Positions 1 to 11,113 of a stretch of 64,000 nucleotides of DNA are shown piece after piece. The stretch comes from RYN-230 sp963844695 (GTDB lineage Bacteria > Actinomycetota > Actinomycetes > Streptosporangiales > Streptosporangiaceae), in NCBI GenBank assembly GCA_963844695.1, contig CAWJPL010000037.1, forward strand, positions 1 through 64,000, given 5' to 3'. The position numbers and the translations under genes were made by a program. Positions within the stretch are counted from its first letter, which is position 1. Each line of letters opens with the position of its first letter. The notes under the pieces were generated by a model. It had not been told where the DNA came from. It worked only from the letters and a program-made list of their open reading frames with translations, and did not search any database.

Positions 1-2350
1 CAGGCTGGTCAGCACCAGCGCCGCCGGGACGATGACCACCATCACGACCGTCGCGATCGGCGGCACGTACTGCACAGGCGTGTACCCCGCCACCGTCGCC
101 ACAGAAGACGCCCCACCACCACGCCGACCGGGAGACCGATAATCAGCCCGGCCAGGGCGAGCACGGTCCCCTGGGTGAACACGATCAGGCGGCACTGACG
201 CGGCGTCATGCCCATGACCCAGCAGCACGGCCACGTCCTGGATCCGGCGCTGGACCACGGTGACCAGGGCGTGACCGACGGCGCCGATGGCGAGCAGGGC
301 CAGGAACACGCCAAGGACCACCGGCAGCACCTTGACCTGGCCCAGCTCGGCCATCTCCATCGGAGACTGGGCCGGCTCCGGGTCCGCGCTGCCAGCTTCG
401 GCGCCGCCCGCGCGAGCTGGCCATGCACGATCTGGGGCGCCCGCTCGGCAGGCACGCCAGGTGCGGTCCTGATCAGCACGACGTGGAACTTGAAGCCCGT
501 GAACAGCCCGCTGAACCCGGCCGGGGTCAGCCAGCCACCGTCCGCGTAGCTGTTGTGCGAGCCTTCGGGCACCAGGCCGTTGCCGGTCACGGTCAGGACC
601 TCTTTGGCCCGGTTCCCGGCCAGCCGCACCCGGCTGCCGACCCGGGCGTGCAGCGCGGCCAGGGTCCGCGGAGCCAGCAGCACCTCGTGCGCGCGCCGCG
701 GCATGCGGCCGCGCAGGACCACGACAGGGATCGCCTGGGGGCCGCCAGCGTGGTACTCGTACAGGCTGATCGACCCGGCCCCGCCTCCGCCGGTGGCCAC
801 AGCGATGCGGGAGTCGTCCACCCCGCTCACCGAGGGCAGCCGGTGCAGCACCCGCACGAACTGTGCCGTGGGACCGAAGTCCTTGCCGTTCAGGCCTACC
901 TCGGAGATCACCTGGAAGGTCTGGCCGAACCGTTCCGGGTGCGCCACGGTGTCGGACACGCCGTAGGAGAACGTGAACGCGGCCACGATGCCGAGCACCC
1001 CGGCGACTGCCCCGATCTGGGCGGGCCGCACCGGCACGGCCGACGGGCCGCGGCCCGGCTCCAGCGCGAACCTGGCCCCGACCACGACCGGGACCGGGAA
1101 CCCGGCCCGGGCCGCCGCGGCCGCGGTCGCGGAGCCCGGACCGGCGCTTGCCGCCGGCCCGCGGCGAGCGTGACCCGTCCGGCCAGCGCCGCGCCCCCCG
1201 CCACCAGCAGGGTGATCAGCGCCACCGCCGGCCCGATGACCGCCCAGTCGGCGGACAGGCCCGGCGACGGTTCGAGCAGCGCCGCGGTCCCGATCGGGAA
1301 CCAGGGCGACACGGCCACCGCGAACCCGGCCGCCAGGCCGGCCCCGGCCAGCCCGGCGAGGGCCGGGGCCGCCGCGACCGCCCCTGTGACCTCGGCGGAC
1401 GTCATCCCGAGGGCCCGCATGATCTGCAGCTCCGCCCCGCTGGCCGCCGCGAAGCGGGCCAGGGTCTGCCCGATCAGGAACAGCGAGGCCAGGAACGCGG
1501 CGGCCGCCAGCGCGACCAGGCACCGTGCTTCGAAGGCGATCTGCCGCTGCACGTCGGCGTATTGCTGGGGCAGGTCCCAGATGTCGATGTCCGAGCGCCC
1601 GGTCAGCCGGACGATGTCGCGCCGCAGCCGGGGGATGGCCGCCTCGCCGCCCCGCAGCCGGACGAGCGCGTTGACGAAACTGAACTGGCTGTGCGGGTTG
1701 CCCACCACGCTGAGTGGATACCGGGCCGCCACGGCGGGCGACATGAGGATCGCGCCGTCCGAACCCGGCGAATCGGAGAACCACGGGGAGCGGATGACGC
1801 CGACGATCCGCAGCCGCAGCGTCGGCCCGGTGAGGGCGCCCCCCGGCCCGGACCCCTGTCCCGTCGCCATTTCCCGAGGGGTGGGCAGATGGAGGATGAC
1901 CGAGTCACCCACGCCCCGGTGATGGTCGGCCACGAACATCGGCGTGACCACGGCCTCACCGACGCGGCGGGGATCGAACACCCGGCCCTGGAGGACCACC
2001 GGCTTCTCGATCGACCGCAGAACGGTGTCGTTGGCGGGCGGGAACCCGGCGACGTCGGCGGGCAGTCCCTGGTAGGTCATCGTGTAGTCCACCGCGAACG
2101 TGGACACCGAGGCCACTTCGGGCAGCCGCTCGACGCCGCCCCAGTCGAACCCGGGCTGGTTGGGCAGCACCACGGCGGTCGCCGGAAGGGTCACGGCGTC
2201 CAGCCGCCGCAGCGCGGTGTCACCTCGCCGGGCCCCGGCCACGGCGGCGATGATCGTGCCGCCCGCGAACGCGACCAGCAGCGCGAGGATGATCAGGGAC
2301 CGCCAGCGGTGGCGCACGTAGACGCGCAGCCACGTCCCGATCGCGTTCAT
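1..2350 (-). pseudogene. FtsX-family ABC transporter permease, multiply frameshifted and cut by the window edge
   Basis: Large membrane permease of the FtsX/MacB superfamily, which moves lipids or peptides or does mechanical work with a partner ATPase. It starts at ATG 2350 (MNAIGTWLRV) with a membrane segment at once, then an extracellular domain, a first FtsX membrane block (about 1560-1170, containing IMRALGMTSAEVTGAV) and a second block (about 340-1, containing GMTPRQCRL and a Gly/Val-rich helix). No single frame holds it. The coding frame changes near 1160, 400, 220 and 105; for example the final helix VPPIATVVMVVIV is readable only in a third frame at 70-15. The 3' end lies off the left edge, as presumably does the ATPase. 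It is either a true pseudogene or a gene carrying several base indels. The family call is secure; substrate unknown. Confidence 0.8.
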
Positions 2351-2530
2351 CCGCCCCCCGGGTCTGGCCTGCTCCGTCCCACCCGCGTTGCCTGCTGGTG
2401 CTCTTAAGGCCATTAACCCGCACCTGGCGTCCTCGCGGGAGTAGGCCAGCACGAAGACAGCCGGGGAGGCTGCCCAGACCGGGGGGGCGGTTCGCCGGAA
2501 CAGCCCAGCCCGCCCGGGAGTTACCCAGCC

Positions 2531-3398
2531 ATGGTCGTTTCCGAGGACGGATTCCGCCATCAGCAGGTCCCGGTGGGCGACGCGGACATCCACGTGGTGG
2601 AGGCCGGGGACCCTGGCGCCCCGCCGTTCGTGTCCTGCACGGCTGGCCCGAGTCCTCGCGGACCTGGGCCCCGATCATGACGCTGGCCGCCGGGTCGGTC
2701 CGGGCCATCGCCATCGACCTGCCGGGCGTGGGGGAGTCGGCCGGGGCCGCCACCGACGGCTCGAAACGCCAGATCGCCGGGGTCGTGAACCAGATCCTGT
2801 CGATCATGGGGCTGACCGGGGTGACGCTGGTGGGCCACGACATCGGCGGCATGGTCACCTACGCCTACCTGAGGGCCTACCAGGGCATCGGCCGGGCCGT
2901 GATCATGGACGTGCCGCTGCCCGGGGTGGCACCGTGGGAGGAGTTCGTGCGCTCGCCCTTCTTGTTCCACTTCGCCCTGCACGCGGTGCCGGACCTGCCC
3001 GAGCGGCTGGTGCAGGGCCGGCAGGAGGACTACTTCGGCTACTTCTACGACGCGCTGGCCGCCGACCCGTCGAAGATCACTGCCGACGCGCGGCGCGCTC
3101 AAGAGGCCGCCTACGCTAGCGACAGTGCGCTGACCGCGTCGTTCGGCTGGTACCGGGCCTTCCCCCGGGACGTCGAGGACAGCCAGCGGGCCAGCGCGGG
3201 ACCTCCGGTCAGCACGCCCCTGCTGTACCTGCGCGGCGAGCGGGAACGGGGCGGCGACATCGGCCCCTACGTGCAAGGGCTGCGGGACGCCGGGGTGACC
3301 CACGTCCAGGGCGCTCTGGTGCCGGCGCCGGCCATTTCACCCAGCAGGAAGCGCCCGCAGAGACCTGGCGGCTGATCGCCCGTTTCGCGGGGTTGTAA
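2531..3398 (+). CDS. Alpha/beta hydrolase, epoxide-hydrolase-like (two frameshifts)
   Basis: Alpha/beta-hydrolase-fold enzyme resembling epoxide hydrolases and haloalkane dehalogenases. ATG 2531 opens MVVSEDGFRHQQVPVGDADI. The HGWPESSRTW oxyanion motif, the nucleophile-elbow region VGHDIGGMVTYAY (Asp nucleophile) and the terminal GHFTQQEAP containing the catalytic His are all visible, but in three successive frames. One base appears missing near 2630 (between PPF and LHGWPES) and another near 3330, where VPGAGHF should be read; the tail then ends at TAA 3396-3398. All catalytic parts are present, so indel errors are more likely than decay. It diverges from the FtsX gene; the 180 bp between them holds a TTAAGGCCATTAA stretch (2404-2416) that stands out from the GC-rich background. 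Confidence 0.8.
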
Positions 3399-3427
3399 GC
3401 ACCCCCGGGAGTAACCCGGCCGGCCCC

Positions 3428-3465
3428 AGAGATCCGCGTGCTCCCGACCGAGAGATCCGCGCGCT
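3428..3465 (+). repeat. Pair of 15-bp direct repeats upstream of the VOC gene
   Basis: AGAGATCCGCGTGCT (3428-3442) and AGAGATCCGCGCGCT (3451-3465) differ at one base and are 23 bp apart start to start. They sit 50-90 bp before the VOC gene, where a promoter or operator is expected. Function not known. Confidence 0.45.
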
Positions 3466-3517
3466 TCCTCTCGTCGTACCTGACGTAAGCCCGTACCGAC
3501 GAACAGGAGCACCCACG

Positions 3518-3868
3518 ATGGCAAGCCCAGTGGTTCATTTCGAGATCCGGTCAGCTGACCCCGACGCCACCCGCGCGTTCTACGGGAAGCTTTTCGGCTG
3601 GACCTACCCGGACGGCGGCATGCCCGGATACACCTACGTGGACACCGGGGTCGAAGGCGCCGTGCCGGGCGGCGTCAGCCCGTTGCAGGACGGCGGCCCG
3701 CTGGTGACCTTCTTCGTCGGCGTGGCCGACGTCGCGGCTACCCTGGACGCTGCGGTCGCTCACGGGGGGCGCGTCGTCCAGCCGGCCACGTCAGTCCCGG
3801 GTGTGACGTTCGGGTTGCTGGCCGACCCGCAGGGCCAGGTCGTCGGCCTGGCGAGCGCGGACTCCTGA
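3518..3868 (+). CDS. VOC superfamily (glyoxalase/bleomycin-resistance-like) protein
   Basis: Small single-domain protein of 116 residues with the vicinal-oxygen-chelate pattern. The N-terminal strand VVHFEIRSADPDATRAFYGK is followed by FGWTYPDGGMPGYTYVDTG, a central HGG turn and a C-terminal GVTFGLLADPQGQVVGL strand. Members of this branch bind metals or small ligands; the substrate cannot be read from the sequence. The start ATG is preceded by AGGAG at suitable spacing. It lies 47 bp before the ECF sigma factor gene on the same strand. Small VOC proteins are often encoded near this type of sigma factor, so the two may form one transcription unit. Confidence 0.8.
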   Translation: MASPVVHFEIRSADPDATRAFYGKLFGWTYPDGGMPGYTYVDTGVEGAVPGGVSPLQDGGPLVTFFVGVADVAATLDAAVAHGGRVVQPATSVPGVTFGLLADPQGQVVGLASADS

Positions 3869-3915
3869 CCGGCCGGCTCCGCGCGGGCAGGACATCCGAC
3901 ACCGGGGGGTCTGAG

Positions 3916-4982
3916 ATGGCTGCCACTGACCTGGACGATCTGCTCGCGCGGGCCCGGGCGGGAGAAGACGCGGCGTTCGCGGCGCTCGTCACCGCGCACG
4001 AACGTCCCGTGTTCCGGCACTGCTACCGGATGCTGGGATCGGGCCCGGACGCCGAGGACGCCCTCCAGGACACCCTGGAGCGCGCCTGGCGCAAGCTCGC
4101 GACCTACGACGGCTCCGGGTCGTTCGGCGGGTGGCTGCATCGCATCGCGACCAACGTGTGCCTCGACACGCTGCGGACCCGGCGAGTGCGCCTGTCCCCG
4201 GCAGGCTCCGGGCCAGCGGCGGCCCTGGCTCCTTGCTATCGCTCCCCGACCCGGAGGCGGTCTGGGTTGAGCCGGTCAGCGACGCAGAACTGACCGGAAC
4301 CGGGGACCCGCAGGAGGCGCTGCTCCGCCGGGAGAAGATCAGCCTCGCGTTCGTAGCGGCGCTGCAGCGCCTGGCTCCGCGGCAGCGCGCGGCCCTGCTG
4401 CTGCATGACGTGATCGGATTCAGCCATGCCGAGACCGCCGAGGTGCTCGCGGTGAGCGCATCAGCGGTCAACAGCCTGCTCTCCCGGGCCCGCGAGACCG
4501 TGCAGGCCAGCCTCGGAGCGCCGGTACCTGACCCCACGGACCCGCGCGTCCAGCAGTTCCGCGAACGCTACGTCCGCGCCTGGCAACTCGCCGATATCGG
4601 GGCCTTCGTCCAGCTGGTGACCGAGGACGTCCGGTTCTCGATGCCGCCCCTCAGTGCCTGGTTCGACGGGCGGGAGGCGGCCGCGCAGTTCATCGACGAC
4701 GTTGTCTTCGCGGCCGCCCGGCCGCACGGGGTGACGCTCCGGGCTGGCTCGTGCAACGGGCAGCCCGCCTTCGCGACGTATGAACCAGGCGAGGCCGCTG
4801 AACCAGGCGGGGCCACCCGCCTGGTCGTGACCGGCCTGCAGATCGTCCAGCTCGCTGACGTGCACGGTGAGCTGCTGATCACCGCGCTGGTGTCCTACCG
4901 CGACCCGGCGGTCGCCGTGCGGTGCGGCCTGCCGGCCGTCATCGGCCAGCCAGGGAACCGACCTGGTCGGCGTAGTAGGTGA
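3916..4982 (+). CDS. ECF RNA polymerase sigma factor with C-terminal SnoaL-like domain (one frameshift)
   Basis: Extracytoplasmic-function sigma factor. Region 2 is encoded at about 3950-4180 (FRHCYRMLGSGPDAEDALQD, then GSFGGWLHRIATNVCLD). The linker LLSLPDPEAVWVEPVSD and region 4 (ALQRLAPRQRAALLLHDVIG, FSHAETAEVLAVSASAVNSL) follow in another frame, so one base is gained or lost at about 4205-4230. After region 4 comes a roughly 130-residue SnoaL/NTF2-like domain (FRERYVRAWQLADIGAFVQL), the layout of the sigma family modelled as TIGR02960. In sigma factors with such tails the tail itself modulates activity and no anti-sigma gene is needed; none is seen here. The final 44 bases overlap the convergent DinB-like gene. 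Confidence 0.85.
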
Positions 4983-5438
4983 CCTCCGCCACGTGCTCGG
5001 CGATCTCGCGCAGCGTCCAGGCGCCTGGCTGCGGCCGGTCCAGGCGCCGGCCCCGGCGGTCTGGTAGCGCAGCACGTACCAGCGGCCGAGCCGGCGCAGC
5101 CGGGAGCAGGCCTCGGCGTAGTCCGGCTCGGTGAAGCGGGCCCAGTCCGCGTCGAGCGTCACCGTCCGCCCGAGCCACTCGTCGGGTACCGGGGTGGCTC
5201 CGGCCAGCAACGCCTCCACCTGATGCAGGTGATCCACCAGGTGGTCGGCGATCCGGCGGAGCGCCTTGTGCGGCGTCCACGTGTTAGGCGTGCCGTCGTC
5301 CATCGTCCGCGCTATGGGCCGGCCGTCCCACGCGTGCCAGGTCCGGGCCAGTTCCAGGCACCGGTCCACGGCCGCCGCCACCAGGTGTCCCGGGTTCGGG
5401 TCCGCTTGCCCCGGGTTCGCGTCTGCGTCGTCAGTCAT
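4939..5438 (-). CDS. DinB-like / maleylpyruvate-isomerase-like helical protein (one frameshift)
   Basis: Four-helix-bundle protein of the DinB/YfiT type; members are metal-dependent enzymes often acting with mycothiol or bacillithiol. The N-terminal half (ALRRIADHLVDHLHQVEALL) reads from ATG 5438. The C-terminal half (LREIAEHVAEVTYYADQVG, carrying the late His) continues in a second frame to a stop at 4939, so an indel lies near 5035-5055. Histidines in the first bundle and the HVAEVTYY helix could supply the metal site. Its 3' end overlaps the sigma factor gene tail to tail. Confidence 0.65.
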
Positions 5439-5544
5439 GCTCCGACTCTGGCCGGCTAACGCTTCGGCCAGCGCCGAAGCATGCCTGCGCGGGACCGGGC
5501 CGCTGGGCGAGTCACGGCCGGGGTGGTTGGCGAGGGCTTGACCG

Positions 5545-5685
5545 TCAGCGGGGGTGCGCCTGCCTCAGCCGCCGGTAGTCGTCCTCGACCGCGGCGGGGT
5601 CGTCCAGGAACGGGTCACGCCGGATCCGGGCCACCTCGCGGCGCCGGGTGAGCCGGGCGAACAGGCGGGCCAGCCAGTCGGTCAT
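5545..5685 (-). CDS. Small basic protein of 46 residues, unknown function
   Basis: Short ORF reading MTDWLARLFARLTRRREVAR and ending RRLRQAHPR. Residues 1-20 could form a short amphipathic basic helix; the middle part is acidic (DPFLDDPAAVEDDY). It has a good ribosome-binding site, AGGGG 8-9 nt before the ATG, and shows the codon usage of its neighbours. It is divergent from the MocR-type regulator and lies 106 bp upstream of the DinB-like gene on the same strand. No known family recognised. Confidence 0.5.
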   Translation of the reverse strand: MTDWLARLFARLTRRREVARIRRDPFLDDPAAVEDDYRRLRQAHPR

Positions 5686-5768
5686 GAGCAATCCCCTAGA
5701 CGTGAGCGGGCTTTTTCATGACGCTAGGAGCGATCCGCTGGTCCCTCCGATCCGATGACGTGGCAGGA

Positions 5769-7247
5769 ATGCAGACCAATCTGGCCTGGGAGACGCTGCT
5801 CGACCTGCCCGCGCAGCGGGCCGGGCCGCTGCACATGCGGCTGGCGGCCGCGTTCCGCACGGCCATCCGGGACGGGCGCATCCCGCGGGAGGCCGCCCTG
5901 CCGCCCAGCCGGACGCTCGCCGCCGACCTCGGCGTCTCCCGCTGGACCGTCACCCAGGCTTACGCCCAGCTCGTCACCGAGGGGTACCTGACCGCGCGGA
6001 CCGGCTCCGCGACCCGGGTGAGCTGGACGCCCCGTCCCGGCCTCGACGAGGCCGCCGGGACTCCCGCGCGGCCGCCAGAAGCTGTCGCTGAACCGGCCGG
6101 CCCGGTTCGACCTGTCCTCCGCCCGCCCCGACCTGCGGGCCTTTCCGCGCCGCAAATGGGTCGAGGCGATCAGGGCGGCCGCCGAGACCGCGCCGTTCGA
6201 TCAGCTGGACTACGCCCAGTCGGGCGGGCATCCACGGCTGCGGACCGTGCTCGCCGAGCGCCTGAACCGGAGCCGGGGCGCGGCCGCGGAGCCCGCCACG
6301 ATCTCGGTGTTCTCCGGCGCGGGCCAGAGCATGTCCCAGGTCTCGCACGCCCTGCTCGCGGACGGCCAGGTGGCGATCGGCGTCGAGGATCCCGGCTCCT
6401 CGCGGCTCTGGCAGGCCGCCCGGACCGCGGGCCTGGAACTGGTCGGGCTGCCAGTCGACGACGACGGCCTGGTGGTCGATGAGCTGGACAAGCACCCGGG
6501 GCTGCGCGCGGTATGCGTCGGCGCCGCGCGGCAGGTGGCGACCGGCTGCGTGCTCGCGCCGCACCGGCGGTCGGCGTTGCTGGACTGGGCCCGGCGCGTG
6601 GACGGCCTGGTCGTCGAGGACGACTTCGACTCCGAGTTCAGCTACGGCGGGCCCGCGCCAGCAGTCATGCAGGGGACGGACCGGCAGCGGGTGGCACTGC
6701 TCGGGTCGGTGAACAGGACGCTGAATCCGACCGTCGGCATCGGCTGGGTGGTCGCCCCGCGCCGGTGGGTCGGGGCCGTCCGGACCGACCGCGAGATTCC
6801 GGTCAGCCCGCCGGCGCTGAACCAGCTGGCCCTGGCGCTCTTCATCGAGTCGGGGGCCTACGACCGGCATCTTCGCGCGTCCCGCCGCCGGTTCCGGGCC
6901 CGCCGTGGCGCGCTGGTGGCAGCCCTGCAGCGCCAGCTGCCCGGCTACCGCGTGCGCGGGGCGGACGCCGGGCTGGACCTGCTGCTCGAACTGCCCCCGG
7001 GCTCAGACGCCGCCGCGGTCGTCGCCGGCGCCCGGCGCCAGGACATGTGGCTGTGCACCGTGGACGACCTGCGATTCCAGCCCGACCCAGCGCGCCCGGG
7101 CTGATCCTCGGCTACGGCAACCTGAACGATTCGCTGGTGGACGAGGCGGTCGCCGTCCTGGCCGGGCTGCTCAGCCCAGCGGGGCGGCCGAAATCCATTT
7201 CCCGCCCGGAAGCCAGCGGGGCAGAATCGGCGGCATGGAACAGATGA
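5769..7247 (+). CDS. MocR-type GntR/aminotransferase-fold regulator, PLP lysine replaced (two frameshifts)
   Basis: Transcription factor combining an N-terminal GntR winged helix (LPPSRTLAADLGVSRWTVTQ, then AYAQLVTEGYLTARTGSATR) with a C-terminal fold-type-I aminotransferase domain. Start ATG 5769 (MQTNLAWETLLDLP) is chosen from family alignment memory; an upstream in-frame ATG at 5718 is possible. Frames change near 6078 (before KLSLNRPARFDLSSARPDL) and near 7085-7105, after which the C-terminus GYGNLNDSLVDEAVAVLAG ends at 7247. VVEDDFDSEFSY is the expected PLP-ring Asp region. The position that normally holds the Schiff-base lysine, in GS-x-x-K-T-L-x-P, reads VNRTLNP with Arg codon AGG at 6715-6717. 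The end overlaps the next hydrolase start by 13 bp. Confidence 0.8.
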
Positions 7248-7997
7248 TCCAGGTCGCCGGGGGCACGGTCTGGGCGGACGACACCGGTGGTCCCGGAGCC
7301 GCCGTGGTGCTGCTGCATCCCGGGATCGGCGACTCGCGGGTCTGGGATCTGATCGCGCCGCGGCTGGCGGCCCGCTACCGGGTGATCCGCTACGACGCGC
7401 GCGGGCACGGCATGTCCCCGCCGGCGACCGCGCCGTTCAACCTGCTGGACGACCTGATCATGGTGCTCGACCAGCTGGAGGTGGCCCGGGCGACGATGGT
7501 CGGCTGCAGCCAGGGCGGCGCGACCTCCATCGACCTCGCCCTGGCCCAGCCGGAGCGGGTGAGCGCGCTGGTGCTGGTCTCGCCGGGGTTGAGCGGCTAT
7601 CCGATGCCTGGGGATCCGGAGCTGGACGCCAAGTTCGAAGCGTGCGCTGAGGTGGGGGACGTCGAGGGCATCGCCCGGCTAGCCGGGGGCATCTGGACCA
7701 CCGGGGAGCCTGATGACGCGGTTCTGGCCCAGCTGCGCAGCGCGGCGAAGGCGTGGCTGGCTAACGATGAGTACGAAAGGCCAGGGCCGCCGGCGTTCGA
7801 GCGTCTCGGCAGCGATCACGGCGCCGGCCGTGCTGCTTATCGGGGACCAGGATCACCCGCCGCTCATCGAATGCGACGAGGCGATCGTGGCCGGCATCCC
7901 CGGGTGCCGCAAGATCGACGTCCCCGGGGGCGACCACCTGCTGCCGTTGCGGGTTCCGGAACTCGTCGCGGACACGGTCGAGGAGTTCGCCGGCTGA
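7235..7997 (+). CDS. Alpha/beta hydrolase (3-oxoadipate enol-lactonase-like, one frameshift)
   Basis: Serine hydrolase of the alpha/beta fold. After the start MEQMIQVAGGTVW come the oxyanion strand LLHPGIGDSRVWD, RVIRYDARGHGMSPP, the nucleophile elbow VGCSQGGATSIDLAL (here G-C-S-Q-G with Ser) and, after a frame change at about 7805-7812, APAVLLIGDQDHPPLIECDE followed by PGGDHLLPLRVPELV with the catalytic His. All triad elements are therefore present across the break. The hexamer CAGAAT lies 7 nt before the ATG, a possible weak leaderless promoter. The gene overlaps the MocR end and may be co-regulated with it. Substrate unknown. Confidence 0.8.
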
Positions 7998-8118
7998 GCC
8001 GCCGCCCGGCCCCCGGGCGCGCCGCGGCTGACCCCCGAGGCACCAGGGCTGGCCCCAAGGGCCACATGAGCGGGCACCGGCATCGCCTGCCGCCGGCCGC
8101 AATGGCAGGCTGTCAGCC

Positions 8119-9654
<1,536 letters not shown>

Positions 9655-9657
<3 letters not shown>

Positions 9658-9666
9658 CGTTTTCGT
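9655..9666 (+). promoter_or_regulatory. Putative leaderless -10 element for the aminotransferase gene
   Basis: TAGCGT (9655-9660) followed by 6 nt and the GTG at 9667. The TAG of the hexamer is also the stop codon of hutH. No Shine-Dalgarno precedes the GTG. The same spacing occurs before the cupin and FabH-like genes. Confidence 0.45.
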
Positions 9667-10491
9667 GTGACGGTGTGGATGAACGGCACCCTCGTGCCGG
9701 CCGACCAGGCCCGGGTACCGGTGACCGATCACGGGCTGACCACCGGGGACGGGGTGTTCGAGGCGCTCAAGGTCACCGGGGGCGTGCCGTTCGCGCTGAC
9801 CCGGCACCTGGCCCGGCTCTGCGCCTCAGCCCGGGGGCTGGGCCTGCCCGAGCCGGACCTGGACCAGATCCGGGCCGGGGTGGACGCGGTGCTGGCCGAC
9901 GCGGGGCGCCCGGACCGGGCCCGGATCCGGATCACGGTCACGGCGGGGGAGTCGGTGCTGGGCTCGCAGCGGACGGCCGCGGCTCCGGTCACGATCATCC
10001 AGCTCGCTGACCTGCACGACGCGGCGCCCACCTGCGACGTGATCATGTTTCCCTGGCCCCGGAACGAGCGGGGCGCCCTGGCCGGGGTCAAGACCACCTC
10101 CTACGCGGAGAACGTGTTCGCGCTGTCCTACGCGCAGCAGCAGGGCGGCGCCGAGGCGATCTTCGGCAACCTGGCCGGGAACCTGTGCGAGGGGTCGGGG
10201 ACCAACGTGTTCGTGGTGGCCGGCGGCCGGCTGGTCACCCCGCCGCTGTCGGCGGGCTGCCTGGCCGGGGTGACCCGGGGGCTGGTCATCGAGTGGGCCG
10301 GCGCCGTGGAGGAGAACCTGCCGCTGGCGGCGCTGGCCGAGGCGCGGGAGGCGTTCCTGACCGGGACGAGCCGGGACGTGCAGCCGATCCGCAGCGTGGA
10401 CGGGGTCCTGCTGCCCGCGGCGCCCGGGCCGGTGACCCGCAAGGCCGCCGACATCTTCGCGGACCGCTCCGCCGAAGACCTCGACCCTTAG
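9667..10491 (+). CDS. Aminotransferase class IV (aminodeoxychorismate-lyase / branched-chain-aminotransferase family)
   Basis: PLP enzyme of fold type IV, 274 residues. Start GTG 9667 leads into MTVWMNGTLVPADQARVPVT and DHGLTTGDGVFEALKVTGG. The Schiff-base lysine lies in GVKTTSYAENVFAL, and EAIFGNLAGNLCEGSGTNVF plus FLTGTSRDVQPI are the usual cofactor and substrate loops. Family members include 4-amino-4-deoxychorismate lyase (PabC), branched-chain aminotransferase and D-amino-acid aminotransferase; the sequence does not settle which, though the short length favours a PabC-like member. It follows hutH by 9 nt and precedes the P-loop gene by 8 nt. Confidence 0.82.
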   Translation: MTVWMNGTLVPADQARVPVTDHGLTTGDGVFEALKVTGGVPFALTRHLARLCASARGLGLPEPDLDQIRAGVDAVLADAGRPDRARIRITVTAGESVLGSQRTAAAPVTIIQLADLHDAAPTCDVIMFPWPRNERGALAGVKTTSYAENVFALSYAQQQGGAEAIFGNLAGNLCEGSGTNVFVVAGGRLVTPPLSAGCLAGVTRGLVIEWAGAVEENLPLAALAEAREAFLTGTSRDVQPIRSVDGVLLPAAPGPVTRKAADIFADRSAEDLDP

Positions 10492-10499
10492 TCACGCGG

Positions 10500-11057
10500 A
10501 TGCGGGTGGGCGTGTCCGGCGCGCACGGGACCGGGAAGACGACGCTGGTGCAGGAGCTGTGCGGGCACCTCGCCGGTCACGTGCCGGTCGACGAGCCGTA
10601 CTTCCTGCTGGAGGAAGAAGGCTACGAGTTCGGGTTCCCGCCGTCGCTGGACGACTACCGGGCCCAGCTCAGGTGTTCGCTGCGGCTGCTCCGTGCTGCG
10701 GCTCCCCGGGTCGTCTTCGACCGCACCCCGCTGGATTTCCTGGCCTACCTGGCTGCGCTGGGCGCCAGCGTCGAGGACGAGGCTGACCCGTCCGTCCTGC
10801 GCTCCGCCCTGGCCAGCCTGGACGTGCTGATCGTCACGCCGGTAACGGCTGAGACAGAACGGGTGCTGCCCCGGCCGGACCTGCCCCAGCTCCGGGAGAC
10901 GATGAACGGTGCGCTGCTGGATCTGCTGTCCAGCGACCCGCTGGAGGCCTGGGGGGACGTTCGGGTGATCGAGCTGGGCGGCCCGCTGGACAGACGGCTC
11001 GAGGCCGTCCTGGCCGCGGTTCCAGATGGCCGCTCAGTTCAGCGGAAAGATCGTTAG
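10500..11057 (+). CDS. P-loop ATPase/kinase-like protein (AAA_28 type)
   Basis: Protein of 185 residues starting MRVGVSGAHGTGKTTL, a textbook Walker A at the very N-terminus. VDEPYFLLEEEGYEFGF and VVFDRTPLDFLAYLAALG follow; the latter resembles the Walker B and acceptor region of nucleoside and nucleotide kinases. Members of this AAA_28-like family are poorly characterised and are predicted to phosphorylate a small molecule or nucleotide. Its start is 8 nt after the aminotransferase stop, so the two are probably co-transcribed. Physiological role unknown. Confidence 0.7.
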   Translation: MRVGVSGAHGTGKTTLVQELCGHLAGHVPVDEPYFLLEEEGYEFGFPPSLDDYRAQLRCSLRLLRAAAPRVVFDRTPLDFLAYLAALGASVEDEADPSVLRSALASLDVLIVTPVTAETERVLPRPDLPQLRETMNGALLDLLSSDPLEAWGDVRVIELGGPLDRRLEAVLAAVPDGRSVQRKDR

Positions 11058-11113
11058 CGTGCCGTCAACCCGTCTGGCCCCAGGACGCTTTACCGGGGTA
11101 GGGGCCTGCGGGC

